A stretch of 64,000 nt of DNA, taken from Panicum virgatum (taxonomy: Eukaryota; Streptophyta; Magnoliopsida; Poales; Poaceae). A model generated the notes under the pieces. That model saw only the letters and a list, made by a program, of their open reading frames with translations. It searched no databases and was not told the origin of the DNA. How positions within the stretch are numbered: the first letter of the stretch is position 1; the number at the start of each line of letters is the position of its first letter. The stretch spans positions 46,844,198 to 46,908,197 of the forward strand of contig NC_053142.1 in assembly GCF_016808335.1 (NCBI RefSeq), read 5' to 3'. The position numbers were made by a program, and so were the translations under genes. Positions 10,680 through 23,010 of the stretch are shown in pieces.

Positions 10680-13258
10680 CTCTTCGAACCGCTAGGGGAT
10701 GCGGGAAGGCAAGCTCTACGGTGGCTAAGGTGTGCTCTCGCTCTTGGCTCTGGGCTCAGGATGCAGGGGAGGCGGAGAAGGCAGGGGAGACGAAGGCAAA
10801 GCGGCCAGGTGAGCCCAAACAATCCCCCCTTCCCCATTTTATCCATCAAGACGGGCGGATTTGCCACCGTGGACCGAATCCACTGCATTCAATGCGGTAG
10901 ATTTTGCTGGTGCTGATGGCTGGGCCCCACGACCGCGAAGTCCCCCATGCGCGCACTTGGCAATAATTACGGCACGGTAACCGACGTGCGCGGCGCAGCT
11001 GTAGCACTGTTCCATCCGTCAGCCGCCACCCTCGCCGCTTCGTCTACCCGAGGTAGCCGCCTGAAAAGGCGCGCCCGCACTGCACCGCACGTACCGGGCC
11101 ACGTCGCCCACGACCAACGGAAGACCCGCGTGCACGACCTGCGACTCCGCGCCGTTTGCGAACCGTGATGGAATATTCCTTTTGGGGGCTCTTCACCCTC
11201 GAAGGAACCTCATTCCGAGGCCTTACTGATCAGGGGTTCGAAGCCTGGCCCGTCGAGGGTTCGACAGGTGCCCCAGATCGCCAGAGTCAGGGACTGCATG
11301 GATGTGCCATACAAGCTACCCTCGAACACGGAGTTTGAGACATCCTACGCAGTGTTCAAGGCCAGTCGAGGGTGCTTGGCAGGGGGATCCCATCGAGGGA
11401 GAGCATCGAGCCCTTGGACCCTATCGAACGGGTCCGAGCCCCGCCTAGCAAACCTTTGCGAGCACTTTATGTGACGTGTCCATGGAGCATGAGCCGACCC
11501 TTATCAAATGGGGCACGGACGTCCACTTGAACCACCTGATAACAGCTCACTGAAGCAGCCATAACTCGCGGCCCGGGCATGGGTAACATGGTGCGCTTCA
11601 CCCCTCCTCCCTGTGGAAGGGCGACGAGGGTCGTAATAAAAGTCGAGGGTCCCCTGAACGCCTTCACGCAGGCCGGGGCTCGGGGGCTCCTCACACACCG
11701 CGGCTCAGGCCGCACCCTTGAATGGATCGACAACCGTCGATTATGAAGTTCCATGTGTTTAACCAAAACTCCCACTCTTAACCCGCGCCTGCCAGATGGT
11801 TTAGCAGGACTCTGGGTCGCTGTGCCAGCACGAAAAACACCGAGGCCGGCTGAAAGGAGTGCTGATGCCGGCTGAAAAAGACACTAGACGGCCACCCCAG
11901 TAAAGCAACCGAGCAGGGCGACGTTTATAGCCGTTGGACAAGTGCAAACACTCCTTCAAGGCCTCGGGGGCTACACCCGCGGGTGCGCTGACACGCCCCC
12001 ACGGAGGAAACTTCACACATTCGAGGACCAAAATCCTCTGCAGGGGTGATGCCCACCCATACACCCTCGGTCGTCCTCTCCGCAAAGGAGAAGGAGACTT
12101 CATTGCTCTTTACAAACAAAGATTACAAAGGGTTACCAACTCGAAGCCGTCGAAAAGTACAAACGCCTTGCCACCTGCATGGCAATTTTCCCTGTCTTGG
12201 GGAGGAGCGAGCGCCGATGAAGAGTACCGAGTCCTTGGCCGACATCGCGACCAGGCTGCTCGGGATTGAAAGGAGCAGCCCCCAGACCGCACGGGTCCGG
12301 TGGGATGCCCTCCTCTCAAGCTTTCTTCTAGCGTCTCCTCCACCGAAGACCTTGCGGGGGGTCAAGCTGGCGGACAGCACCCTCTGCACCATCTCCCCGA
12401 GAGCGACGTGGTTGCCAAGAGGGACGATGCGAAGAACGGCCACCAAACCTGGCGCCGATGTCATGGTCAGGCGTCTCAACGCCCCTTCAGACTGAGGGAC
12501 ATCGCAGAGGCAGGACCCCTCGGGCCCAATGTTCTTCTTCTAATCCCACTGAAGCCGAGAGATGGTGAGCACGCCCTCTCCAGCTTTCCCTCGCCGCTCG
12601 CAAACATTCTTCTAGCATCAAAGCCTAAAGAAGCCAGGTCACCCCGTCCGGGGGACGACCGTGAAAGGCAAAGGGAAACATTACTAGACTTAGGCGATGC
12701 TAGAAGTAAGAGCAGAGAAGTTGGAGAGGAAAGGGAGTCCCACGATCCCTATTTATAGCCTCATCGGGCGCCAAGCTTTAAGCCTATCGCAAGGGGAAGG
12801 CTTGGACTGCCCGTGACGGTGCGGCACCCCACGAATAAAAGATGCCCTTGGTTACCGTGCCGAGACGTGACCAAACAACGCAAAGCCGAGCCCCTGGACG
12901 CTGAGCAGCCCAGCATCGGCGCTGGCCGACTGCCCTCGAATGGCGCGTCGCAAGGCGACCAAGGAAAGCAGGGTTGAGACCCTGAACGCGGGACCGCGCG
13001 GCAATACGCCAGCTGCAAAGCGGAAGGTGCCATCATGGCCCTGGCCTGCTCAGTGCGCTGACGCGTCTCGTCACCGAAACAAGACAAGAAGGGGCGCGCC
13101 TCGGAGTACTTTTTCAGCAGGCGCACTACCCCGACCGACGAGTTGTCGCATCCGCCAGGCCAGCATCCGGATTCGTCTGGCGGGAGCGCAGCACCGATCG
13201 ATCACATCAAGGGGTAAATTTGACGAAATACCCTTTGGCCGAATCCCCTGACTCGACC
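10680..13258 (+). other. untranslated 3' region of the Tat element
   Basis: About 2.6 kb between the antisense ORF start and the polypurine tract. It is GC-rich, with many TCGAGGG and CCCTCGA motifs. I found no convincing protein in any frame. It may hold the promoter of the antisense ORF, but I saw no clear TATA box there. Confidence 0.5.
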
Positions 13259-13275
13259 AAAGGCTCGGGGGCTAC
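13259..13275 (+). promoter_or_regulatory. polypurine tract before the 3' LTR
   Basis: AAAGGCTCGGGGGCTAC directly precedes the LTR start TGTCGG. It is purine-rich and ends at the LTR, the expected place for plus-strand priming in this lineage, and it fixes the plus orientation of the element. Confidence 0.65.
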
Positions 13276-14574
13276 TGTCGGATACCATGATTAGGGGCAC
13301 CCTAATCAGGGTATTAAAATCGTCCTAAAAACACAAACACATGCTGGACAACCAGGCCAACGAAGGCCTACAGTCTCCTTCCGACCTGGAAGAAAGGAAA
13401 GGACTCAAAGAAGCCCAACACGCGGCCCACGTACGCAGTGCGGCCCATCCGCACCCCCCTCGGACCCGCGGGGTGATCTCCGCCTCGCTCGAGGGCTCCC
13501 CGCCGAAGCCCTCGACCGCGCCCCGCACCTCCGCCTCGCTCGAGGGTAGCGAGCCTGCCCTCGAGCGAGCAGAACGTCTCCGCCTCACTCAAGGCCACCC
13601 CTCGACGGAAAGGACAAACGGCCCTTCCACTCACCCGCCCGCCGTACGGAGGCATTAATGCCAACCACTCCTCCACAGCGCCCGGGTCAGACGGCGTCAG
13701 GCCGCCATTCCCCACAGTGGCGGTGACCGGAGTCTCGTCCGCCAACTCCGGTCACTGCTCCGCCATTCCGGACACTGTGGCGACACTGTGGGAACCTGCG
13801 ACGCAGTGCAAGACGTGCTCGGCACTGCTCCAGCTACTATACTGCCAACTCCCCATACCTCCTTCGTACTTTCCCTTCCGCGGAGCCCTCGAACGGCATG
13901 GGCACGACCCTCGGAAGCGGCTCCGGCCTTGACCTGGACAAGACCCTGGCCTGTAGGACCTTCGGGACGCCGCCACGCCACGCCTGGAGGACGGTACCTC
14001 CCACAATAATGACCACGCCGCCCGCTGGAGCTGCCAGGACGCCGGCGCAATCCCCGCAAGACCAAGGACGACTGTCACGCCCGGCGCCATTCCCCACAGT
14101 GTACTTCCCACAGTGCTCGACCACTGCACCCCCGCGATTCGGGGAGAAGACGACGACTTCCACGATCCCCTGTGCATGTACACCGTCCCTCTTTATGTCT
14201 ATAAAAGGAGGAGGCGGGCCTTCCCTTAGGGGGGTCGGCCCATTTTTCAGTAGAACACAACGCTCAGCACTACTCACAGAGCACATATACTCTTCTAAGC
14301 CCCGATATTGGCACTCGCCTCAATCAACTCCCCCTCTAGCAGAGACTTGGGAGCTTCCCTCCCTCTCTCGCCTCGCTTGTACCCCTACTACAGGCACCCC
14401 CGGTGCAGGACAGTACAGTGCTCTTGCACACCCCTTTGCTGGACGTACGGCCCCACGGCCGGAACCAGGATAAACTCGTGCGTTACTGTGTTGCCTCTTG
14501 CATCAACATCTGGAACAAAAAACACGCAGCAACATCACTGGTTGGGTCTGGACCGCCGGGTCAGGACACCGACA
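13276..14574 (+). repeat. 3' LTR of the older Tat element
   Basis: This 1299-bp LTR begins TGTCGGATACC and ends GGACACCGACA. A TATA box (TATAAAA, 14200-14206) marks the plus-strand promoter. The U3 holds repeated CCGCCTCGCTCGAGG blocks at about 13468-13590. It is clearly related to the LTRs at 48369 and 63091. Confidence 0.87.
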
Positions 14575-15248
14575 AGTGCTTCCTAAAAAATCATTTTATT
14601 ATTATTTATTATTATTTTATGTAGCTAGTTTAACATAATGATTTTTCTGCGAAACAATTTTAACATAATGAATTATAGGCCGACTTAAACTAGCATCTCT
14701 ACTAGGCATGCCCAACACATCTCATGCATAAACTTGCATCCCTGGCCAGTAGGGAATACATCTCCTTTCATCTTTTTATTTTTTTTGAAAGAAGATCTCT
14801 TTACATCTCTTACCATGCCTATGCAAGGCAACATGTGCGTCGTACGGCTTATGCAGTGAAAATGGACTAAAGGTTGAAAACTTGTGGCAACATATGCTGC
14901 ATTCGCTACATGTAGCGGTGTCTGAAATGCTGCAAACGAGGTCGGCACTTTTTTTTTAGAGAAACTGCAGTACATTTGTTGCACGAAGCAACGAAATGTA
15001 TCTCCATCGTTGAAATGCAACAATTTCCAAAGTCCAAAACAATACAAGCAACAATTTCCAAACTTTTAGTAATCAAGCTAAGGGATACTCCATATCATTG
15101 ACGGTCAAAGCGTCGAAGCGGGCGCCCAGCCACAGTCACACCTGACGCAGTGACACCTGGGTGAAAAGCCGTGCATTTCAGCATTTCTCTGGAGCACGAT
15201 GGGCGCACAAACATCTGTCACAATCTCCAAATAACACTGTGATGCAAT
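14575..15248. other. intergenic, AT-rich
   Basis: A TTA/TTAT microsatellite lies at about 14595-14622. The rest is AT-rich sequence with several CAACAATTTCCAA repeats near 15020-15065. No gene was seen. The right end is the 3' untranslated region of the minus-strand gene that ends at 15249. Confidence 0.5.
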
Positions 15249-18200
15249 TTAGACGCTTGTAGACACCACTTCCTCATCGTTCTCCTCGTGGCTTTCCCCA
15301 GTCTGCGCATCTGACGCATCCTGCAAAGCGGGAAAAAATAGATCACTTCATATCTGCGCCAATTGAACAGGCTGAAGGGAAAAGCCCGGTTTATGCATGC
15401 AGGAATGCAGGCCGAGCAATTTATGATTTGGAGTTTAGTTAAGGAATAATCCTATTTTGTTGACAGAACAGTCCCCAATGCCCCATTCTCTTCCATGACC
15501 AGATATGCAGCTGTTGACAACTCTAATTTCTAGCTGATCTTATTTTTCTACCAAGAATACTAGTGGTGCAATTTGATCATCAATACAGAAACGTTGGTAC
15601 CAAAAACATTGTTTATGTATTCCTTGTTCTAGAATGCCACACCTAAGTTTCATAACTTGATGGATTACCTGATTATGTCTTGACTGATCCTTCTGGCCTC
15701 CCTCTCTAGCTGTAGAAGATCCAGGGGCATGCTACAGAAAGATACATCAGCTGAGCCTCTAAACTAAGGCCGTGTTTAGTTCATCGCGAGTGTAAACGCA
15801 AAAAAAATTTTGCGAAAGAATCTTGCCAATTTGAAGTACTAAATGAAGTCTATTTACAAAACTTTTTGCACATATGAGTTGTAAATCGATTTTTGAATCT
15901 AATGATGCTAATTAATCTATGATTAAGCAATAATTAGCAGATGGTTACTGTAGCATCACTGTTGAAAATCATGAATTAAGTAGGTCCATTAGAATCGTCT
16001 CGTGATTTACAGCTCATCCATGCAAAAAGTTTTGTAAATAGACTTCATTTAGTACTTCAAATTAGCAAGATTCCTTCGCAAAATTTTGCGTTTTTGCGTT
16101 TACGGGGTGGGAACTAAACAGACCCTAAATGAAATTAAGCCTCCTCCAACGGCCAGCTCATAGCCAGCTAATAGCTTTCTTTTATTCGATGAACAGTGCA
16201 CGCTAGCGCGCACGTTCGCCAATGAGCGCCCCTCTCACAGGCACGCTCACCCAAGCAGCTGCCGATACTGTGCCGAGCTCGCTTGAGCCAGCTGCTGCCT
16301 CTTGCCATTGGAGGCGGCCTTAGATGAGAAATGCAGTACTCAATTATCCTTCGCATACCTCAGGATCAATACCTAATGGTGGCACGCCACGCAAACTTTT
16401 CTCCAAGGACTTAAACTTCTTTTCCCAGGTTTCATTTAACCCCTGCAGGGCCTGGTTAATCATCTGCTGCACCTGCTCCTGCGTGAACTTCTGCCTGTGC
16501 CCTTTTATATCAGAACTATTTGGCATGGACTTTGCTAACTCATCAACCTTGTCCTTGTCAATGATACCAGTGAGCCCATAGTACCTTCCACGGTTCCGAC
16601 CTCCTACTTCCTGCACCCATGCAAGGTGGGGGTGTATCTTATCACCAGCCTCGTCCATACGTTTCTTGAAGCCCTCCTGAAAAATGAAGTGGATGCAAAA
16701 CACGGTTCAGTAACCATTTGATAAACTCTCCAAACACTTTGCATGTCGTAATGATGCAAAGAACATGAACGTCAAGCACCTACCACAGTTCGCTTTGCTC
16801 TCTCACTGACAAATTCCCCTGTGCCACCATTGCGCCTATGGGTCTTGTTGAATACCTCTAGTTCTGACACTGGCACCCCACCATTTTCTATAACCTATTC
16901 AATTGAAACAGAATCAGGAATTGGTGCTGAAATGAGTTTACCAAGGAGATTTGTCTTTATGTCTTACCATAATCTGCCTATGCATCGCAATGCTCCGTGA
17001 ACCTGATGTGTGATGAGCACGGCCTCCAGTGTATCTGTTCTTCCTATTCTGGGAAGACATCTTTAAGACTTCTTCTTTGGCCCAGTGTTCACATAACCTC
17101 TCCCACCAACTTGGATACATCCATGCAGGGGGGAAACGTTTCCACAGTAATGGGTCATCGTCATAACTTCTCTCTAATGCCTCCTGGTCCTCTGCTTCTT
17201 CTTGATCTTCATCTTCTGACTCTGCATGTCTGTTGGACCTGTGTGCACCTGAAGCTTCATTAGATTTGTCTAGTGCAGCAAACTTCACTCTAACCTTTCG
17301 CTTCTCTTCAGATAGGATGCCAGCAAATTGTCTTGCTACTCTGCGCTCAAATAGCTTCAGACACTCTGCTTCTCGGCCAGGGGCCCACTTGTAGCGTTGC
17401 TAGTACCATTGAAATATGAGGTCAATGGTTAAATATCTTCAATAATACTTCATAAAGCAAATGTGTTCGGCTACTTTACTTACAAGAAATTCATTCAAAA
17501 TAGCATCCCTTGTTTCTGGGGGATACTGTTGCCACTGGAGAACCACTTCTCCATTGGGAGGAACTTCTCTTCGCTGACCAGCTGGCAGATAGGTAGACCC
17601 AGGGTACTTCTGCTTCAAAAGAATAGTGATGGTAGAGGCCACCTTAGGGCAAGGTGGGTTGACATCCCATTTGCTGCCAAGTAAGTCAAGACTCATGAAC
17701 ATAAAGAATATATAAGAAATAATTTGTCAACTTATTGATACACATACTCAATAATATTAGGTGTCAAGACAGGCCTGTCAACTTCCCTTCGCGGTTGGAT
17801 TAGTCTTGTAGGCTGATGTCCACGACCTCTGCGCTTCCCTGACGATTTCACAACAGATCCTAATAGAGAGTTGCCCCTCTGTGCACCCTCCTGAATGAGT
17901 GATTCTCAATGAAATTATCATTTAAACGATGCAGATATATTGGACATGTAGCATTCATGGAGAAACTTAAACCAAGTCCCTTCAGTAAGAAAAGTCACAT
18001 AAAATTGGCGGGTAATTTATTTTTACTATAAACACATATCATGTGAGTATTAGACAAGATGAATGATACAGACTAACTTGTCATGGTAGAAGGCAGAGAT
18101 GAGGTGGGCATTAGGGTCGTATGTAGCAGTGGCAAACAGATAGTGAGGTGCCACGGTGATTGCTGGCAGCCTAAGCCTATCAGAAATGAGAAATGATCAT

Positions 18201-20382
18201 CTGGCAGTGCATGCCTGAGGACAAATTTTGGAGAGAGGTGCATCCTTGCCATGGCCTTCAATAATAGTCACGGTAGGAACACAGATCATGCAACTCAGAG
18301 ACAGATAGTGGTACGACCTGAAGGTTCTCGTACCTGTTGCACATGCATAATATGAAATTGATCCTCTGGTGAATGTGGCTGCTCGTCGCCAATTCTATCA
18401 AGCAAGTGTTCACCCAGGACCTCCGGAGGGTACAATTGACTGTAGCAGAGTGGGAATTGCCCATCTTGAGATGCACCATGATTTGATTGAGGTGGCCCAG
18501 TCGCTGCATCAACTTGGCCTGACTGGCTTGAGCTTGCTTGAGGCATTTGGTGCTGAGGCAATGGACTGGAACACAGATTGGAGATGATTTTATCAATGTT
18601 TAGAGGATCCGAATCACACTGATGCAATGCAGCTGGCTGCTGGACAGGCTCATCGTTGATAAGATTTTCTGGCTGCTTTGACAAACGTGTACTACGCCTA
18701 AGATGGACCCCTCCATTTGGATAACTAGTCAAGCCCTTCTGCTTCCCCTTCTGAACACTGGCACTCTTGCCGCTCCTTTTCCTCTTCAGATTCCATACAG
18801 TTGACTTGCTGTGATAGTCACCTTGGGCCTGTTCAACACGATTGGCTTGATTTGGGGCCTCTATTGTTTCGTGCTGGATGGTACTTGGCACAGTTCGATG
18901 TTTGTTTATCTGTTGTCCATGACTTGTGAAGTCCTCTACAGGTCGCTGTCCTTGTGCACGAACTGGATAATTGGAAGAACAAACTTGTGCCCAAGAGGCA
19001 CAGCTTGCATGTATGGGAGGCTCTTGTCGTACTTTCTCCATACCTGTAGATTCAGGACAAGCTGGCAATTTAGTTTTTGTCGCACTAGACTTTGCAACGG
19101 TCTTATTGATTGGCTCGATACGTGACTCCTCTCTATGAGCTGAATAGACACTGGGCTCTTTTTGTGCCAACATAGTGTGGATTGTTCCTGTTTTGGAAGA
19201 GCTGAATGTCTCCTCTCTGTGAATTGTACGAGTCAGGTGATTATACTTTTCTACTTGACCCTGCTCCACACAAAAGCATACAAAAGGAAGTAAGACAATA
19301 AGAAAATACTGTATACATCTCTGCACAAAAGAGTAAAGAAAAGATTGTTCTAATATAAGAGATTCTGCAGAAGTATAACTGTCATGGCTGTCGCTGATAT
19401 TGACAAATCAGGTCATTTGAATGGTATAATAATCGATCTATCAATTTTGTCTTCCATGCCTGGAAAATTCCCGCACTACCTCTGTATCAAACCCTCTTCA
19501 CCAAATCTCTATTCAAATTTGTAAAACATATCTGTCACCAGCAAAAATTTGACTAGGCATACAGTAAGGCAGAATCAGACTCATGATTTCTGAATTCTGA
19601 TACAGAGACTTTGAGTGGTCCAAAAGGCAAATACAAACTAAAATGCAACCATAGCAATGCTGATAAACCAGAAATTCTACAGCGTACAGACACAAAATGC
19701 AGGTGAGCCTATTCTTGCTCGATTCCACAATGAAAAATATAGAAGACCGATGAACATCAGGATTCTAGTGACAGGGTAATAGGGGATATATTGTTAAGTT
19801 AATACAACGCTTCACTGGGACAAATGCAGCAAGTTAAACTGGTTTACAGAGCGCCAACCAATCCATATAGTGAAAATGAACTTTAAGCATGTGTGTTCTG
19901 GTAACGATTCTAAAACACTAGAAACGCACCTCGGGACGGCGGTGTGGGGATGGCCTCGAACTCAAAGTAATGCCGGCCGGGGGCGGCGCCAGGACGGAGA
20001 CTGTGGCGCGGGGCGGGGAGGCGAGGTATGCTCGGAGATGCCCGCCGTCGACAGTGAGCTCGACGCCGCAGAGAGGGCACGCAAAGCGCGCGAGGCCCGC
20101 CGGCACGCTCAGCAGCGCGGCGCACGCGGCGCACGGCAAACTCGCGGGGGCTGGTGCCACGGGCACGGGCACAGGGACAGGCACAGCGGCGGCGGGTCCG
20201 CGGCCAGGGATGGGAAGCGCCCGGCGCGGGCGAGGCGGGGGCGGCGGCATGAGCTCGGGCGGGAGCGCCTGCTGGGTACTGCAGTCGGGGCAAGCGAACT
20301 CGGTGAGAGCCGGCTCCACCTCCAGCGTCTCGCCGCACCCCGCGCACCGCACCTCGATGAACTCCGCCGGCGGCGGCGCCAT
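15249..20382 (-). pseudogene. LSD1-type zinc ribbon plus Transposase_24 protein gene
   Basis: Exons on the minus strand: 20382-19930, 19260-18334, about 18256-18063, 17890-17748, 17673-17484, 17399-16968, 16894-16784, 16676-16359, 15731-15669 and 15320-15249. All phases close except around exon 3. Exon 1 codes two CxxC-CxxC zinc ribbons (CAGCGETLEVEP...CPDC and CAACAALLSVPAG...CPLC). Exon 2 is polar and low in complexity, with a basic patch (NLKRKRSGKS). Exons 5-8 carry the plant Ptta/En/Spm transposase body (WDVNPPCP, FERRVARQF, HRRNGGTGEFVSERAK, GGRNRGRYYGL). In exon 3 the conserved frame jumps near 18180, and the expected donor after HDK reads TTAGTC rather than GT. Either this copy is dying or exon 3 splices unusually. 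A protein of about 900 residues, probably nuclear, would result. It may be a domesticated transposase. A MITE lies in intron 8. Confidence 0.7.
15768..16125. mobile_element. Tourist-like foldback MITE
   Basis: A 358-bp element whose two halves are near inverse copies. Ends are GGCCGTGTTTAGTT and AACTAAACAGACCC, flanked by TAA on both sides, as expected for PIF/Harbinger MITEs. It sits in an intron of the zinc ribbon/transposase gene. Confidence 0.75.
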
Positions 20383-21143
20383 GGCGGCGGGCGAAATGGC
20401 TAGGTTTCCGCTTTTCACTCTCGGGCCCTTGGGGTGGGGAACGGAGCAATTTTGAGTGAGATCAGCGCGCGGTGGCAAACGAGTTAAGGAGAGACGCGTA
20501 CAGACTATCCCCAGAAACCGGTCGCTGCGGCCGTCAGGAAAGAGGGCTCCGCGTGGTTTTCGGATTTCAGCGGGGTGATCCAACATTTCTCCGCTTAGAG
20601 GGGAAAATTTGCACCAAATCTGTTCCTTTTTTTTCTATCTTGCTGTGTTGAAGTGCAATGTGTAAGAATTAAACTCGGAAACATTACAAAAGAAATGAGG
20701 CAATCATAGGAATAGATTGAATTAAAGAGCGAGGATATATGGTATGAATTGGTTTAATTGCCATGTGTTATGTCTGATTCTCAAATTTCAAGGATTGAAC
20801 AGTATAGGAACAAACTACAATATTACATTTTTTTCGATTTTGGAATAAGTTCGGGCCCACTGCAATATTACATATGTCATAGGGTTTTAGTCTTTGTAGG
20901 GCAAGTACGACAGTGCAGACAGCTGCTGCCTCTTTATCACAAACAGATAGGTTAAACAGACGGCTTGTACAATGTGTTGTCTGCTTAGCTGTCTGTAATG
21001 TGTTTAATTTATCCTTTTGATACAGAAATTGTGGTGATCTAGTATATACTTAATCCTTGTTGACACTTTGTTGCATACACGAGAATGCACAATACATTGT
21101 AATATTCACATGACTCTTGCCGATTGAAAAACTCGAGCTCCTC
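20383..21143. other. upstream region of the minus-strand gene
   Basis: About 200 bp of GC-rich leader or promoter for the gene starting at 20382, followed by AT-rich sequence. No TATA box is convincing and no ORF is gene-like. Confidence 0.4.
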
Positions 21144-21693
21144 CATGGCTGGCGGGTAGAAGCTCACTATTAGTCAAAATGCCGATGATTTAGGGCGTAA
21201 CAGAGCTTGAAATTTAAGAGAAAAGAAAGAGGACAACGAAAGGGTTTCGTTTTACCTCTTACTTGCGCTGGAGATGGATCATGGTGGCCGAAATCTCGCG
21301 AGGAAGAAGGCAATGACAGTCTTCTCTATGGCTGACGGATAGAAGCCACTGTGAGTCAAATTGCTAATGATTTAGGGCACGAGAGGGGTTGGAATTTGGG
21401 GGAAAAGAAAGAGGACAACGAGGGGGTTCCGTTTTACCTTTTACTTGCGCCGGAGATGTATCATGGTGGCCGGAATCTCACGGGGGAAGAAGGCGATGGT
21501 GGTCTGCTGCATGGCTGGTGGACAGAAGCTCACTGTTAGTTAAATTGCCGATGATTTAGGTTATGGGATGGCTTGAAATTTGGGGAAGAAGAAAGAGGAC
21601 GACGAGGGAGTTCTGTTTTACCTTTTACTTGCGCCGGGATGTATCATGGTGGTCGGAATCTCGTGGAGGAGAAGGAACTTGTGGTCTGCACAA
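21144..21693. repeat. three tandem copies of a 183-bp unit
   Basis: Copies start near 21144, 21328 and 21511, each opening ATGGCTGRYGG. They share GATGATTTAGG, AAAGAAAGAGGACRACGA and TTGCGCCGG blocks. The copies differ by scattered substitutions. No protein is evident. Confidence 0.85.
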
Positions 21694-22019
21694 AACAAGC
21701 GAGCAGACTGACAATGCACAGCGAAAGGGCGCTGGTTGAAATCAAACCTGCCGCGCAACAGATCGTGTGCCTCCGTCCTCTCTCCGAATCACGTCGTACA
21801 ACGGCCGACCTCCTCGTCGCTTCGCCTGGGAGCACGGGACGCAGCCATAGATGAACGAGTCGACGGGTGGGGAGTAACTGCACGCCGTGAGGGAGATTTT
21901 TGCAAAAAAATTGTTGCATGTTTACGGCTGACAACGGTCCGTTGTACATGCCCTTAGCCAATTTGTCAGCCTAAACAACATGTGCAGCTTCTGAGACATT
22001 CCTTTAGAGTTCATCCACA
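21694..22019. other. unassigned sequence
   Basis: Between the 183-bp array and the paralog fragment. It contains a poly(A)-like run near 21903 and no supported feature. Confidence 0.3.
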
Positions 22020-23010
22020 GCTGACACTGGAACAGAAATTCATATATTAGGAAGCCTACAAAATGAACCTGCTAACCCTTCATCATATAGAGAGGAGCCG
22101 CATACTGAGCCACTCAATGAAACTATTTCCAGGCCCAGCAAGAAGAAATATATGTTTGCAGCTAGCCCTTATTCTTATCCAGCAAGACAGGTGCATGAGG
22201 AGCTTCCTAATCAGGCCGTTTATGCATTGGAGGCACAGGGAACGCCTTCAAAGTCTTCAGTTCATACTGACAAGGTAGAAGATAGGTTTGGCAATGGCAA
22301 AGTTATAGTGGGCAGCAAGAAGAAAGTTGGAAATGTGGTTGTCCCTAGTATCATTGAACAGGAGAGGACAGAGTCTCTGGATCAAGCTATGGACGAGCAG
22401 CAGGCTGGTGAAATTCCCAATAATATGGTTCATGCAGACAAGGTGCAAGCGGATTTTGCCAAGCGAAGCAGGAAATGGCAAAACGAGTGCCAAATGTAGT
22501 AGAGGAAATCAAAAAAATATAAGGGAAAGTAAGATTTTATGAAATTATTTAAATGATTTGCCTCATCTCAGGTGTAGTAAGAGCTTGGTAAATAGGTCGA
22601 TGGACCCAGTTGACATTGATCCTTTTGAGAAGATGCTTCCCCGAATCAAAATCTATCTGAAGATCCAGGGATTGAAAGAAATTTAGCAGAGCCTGACCCT
22701 AGTCCTGCTCAGTACCAATTTCCCCATGGTGGCTCTAATGAATGGGATGCTGTTGATGCAACTACACAACCTGCTTTGAATCATGGTGCACAACAAGCTG
22801 ACCAGTTTCCACGGACCCACATGTACTCTCCAGAGACTAGGCGGGCACTTCCACTTGCAAGCACAAATTCATCACATGACTGTGAGATACCTCAGGAGAG
22901 CTCAACTGGGGTCGGCCAACTGAATTGATACAGCCATAGAGGTTATGCAGAAGTGCGTTCAAATCCAGTAGACAAGAACCGTTTGGAACAGCATGGAAGG
23001 CAAAAAAAGA
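22020..23010 (+). pseudogene. broken paralog of the zinc ribbon/transposase gene, exon 2 part
   Basis: Plus-strand frames resemble exon 2 of the gene at 15249-20382. VVPSIIEQERTESLDQAMDE matches VPSTIQHETIEAPNQANRVE. DPVDIDPFEKMLPRI matches CDSDPLNIDKIISNL. WDAVDATTQPALNHGAQQAD matches SGQVDAATGPPQSNHGASQD. The first frame stops at 22497, and later pieces need frame changes (near 22560-22690). A stop at 22926 follows. Neither the zinc ribbons nor the Transposase_24 exons are seen nearby. The two copies point away from each other, so this is an inverted, decayed duplicate. Confidence 0.6.

Larger units (their letters stand above)
9023..14574 (+). mobile_element. Tat-type gypsy element, 3' part
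   Basis: This is the oldest layer of the nest: 3' untranslated and antisense coding sequence (9023-13258), a polypurine tract, and the 3' LTR (13276-14574). The 5' part would lie left of the window, beyond the copia insertion at 9022/9023. The plus-strand orientation follows from the tract before the LTR and the LTR TATA box. The bases after the LTR (AGTGC, 14575-14579) should be the target duplication. Confidence 0.8.

Noticed and set aside
14685..15047. A 120-codon minus-strand frame
   Set aside because: It crosses repeat-like CAACAATTTCC sequence and a poly(T) run. Composition is not gene-like and no family was recognised.
19910..20449. Alternative long frames over exon 1 of the zinc ribbon gene
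   Set aside because: Only the frame with paired CxxC motifs joins the downstream exons in phase. The others are shadows.
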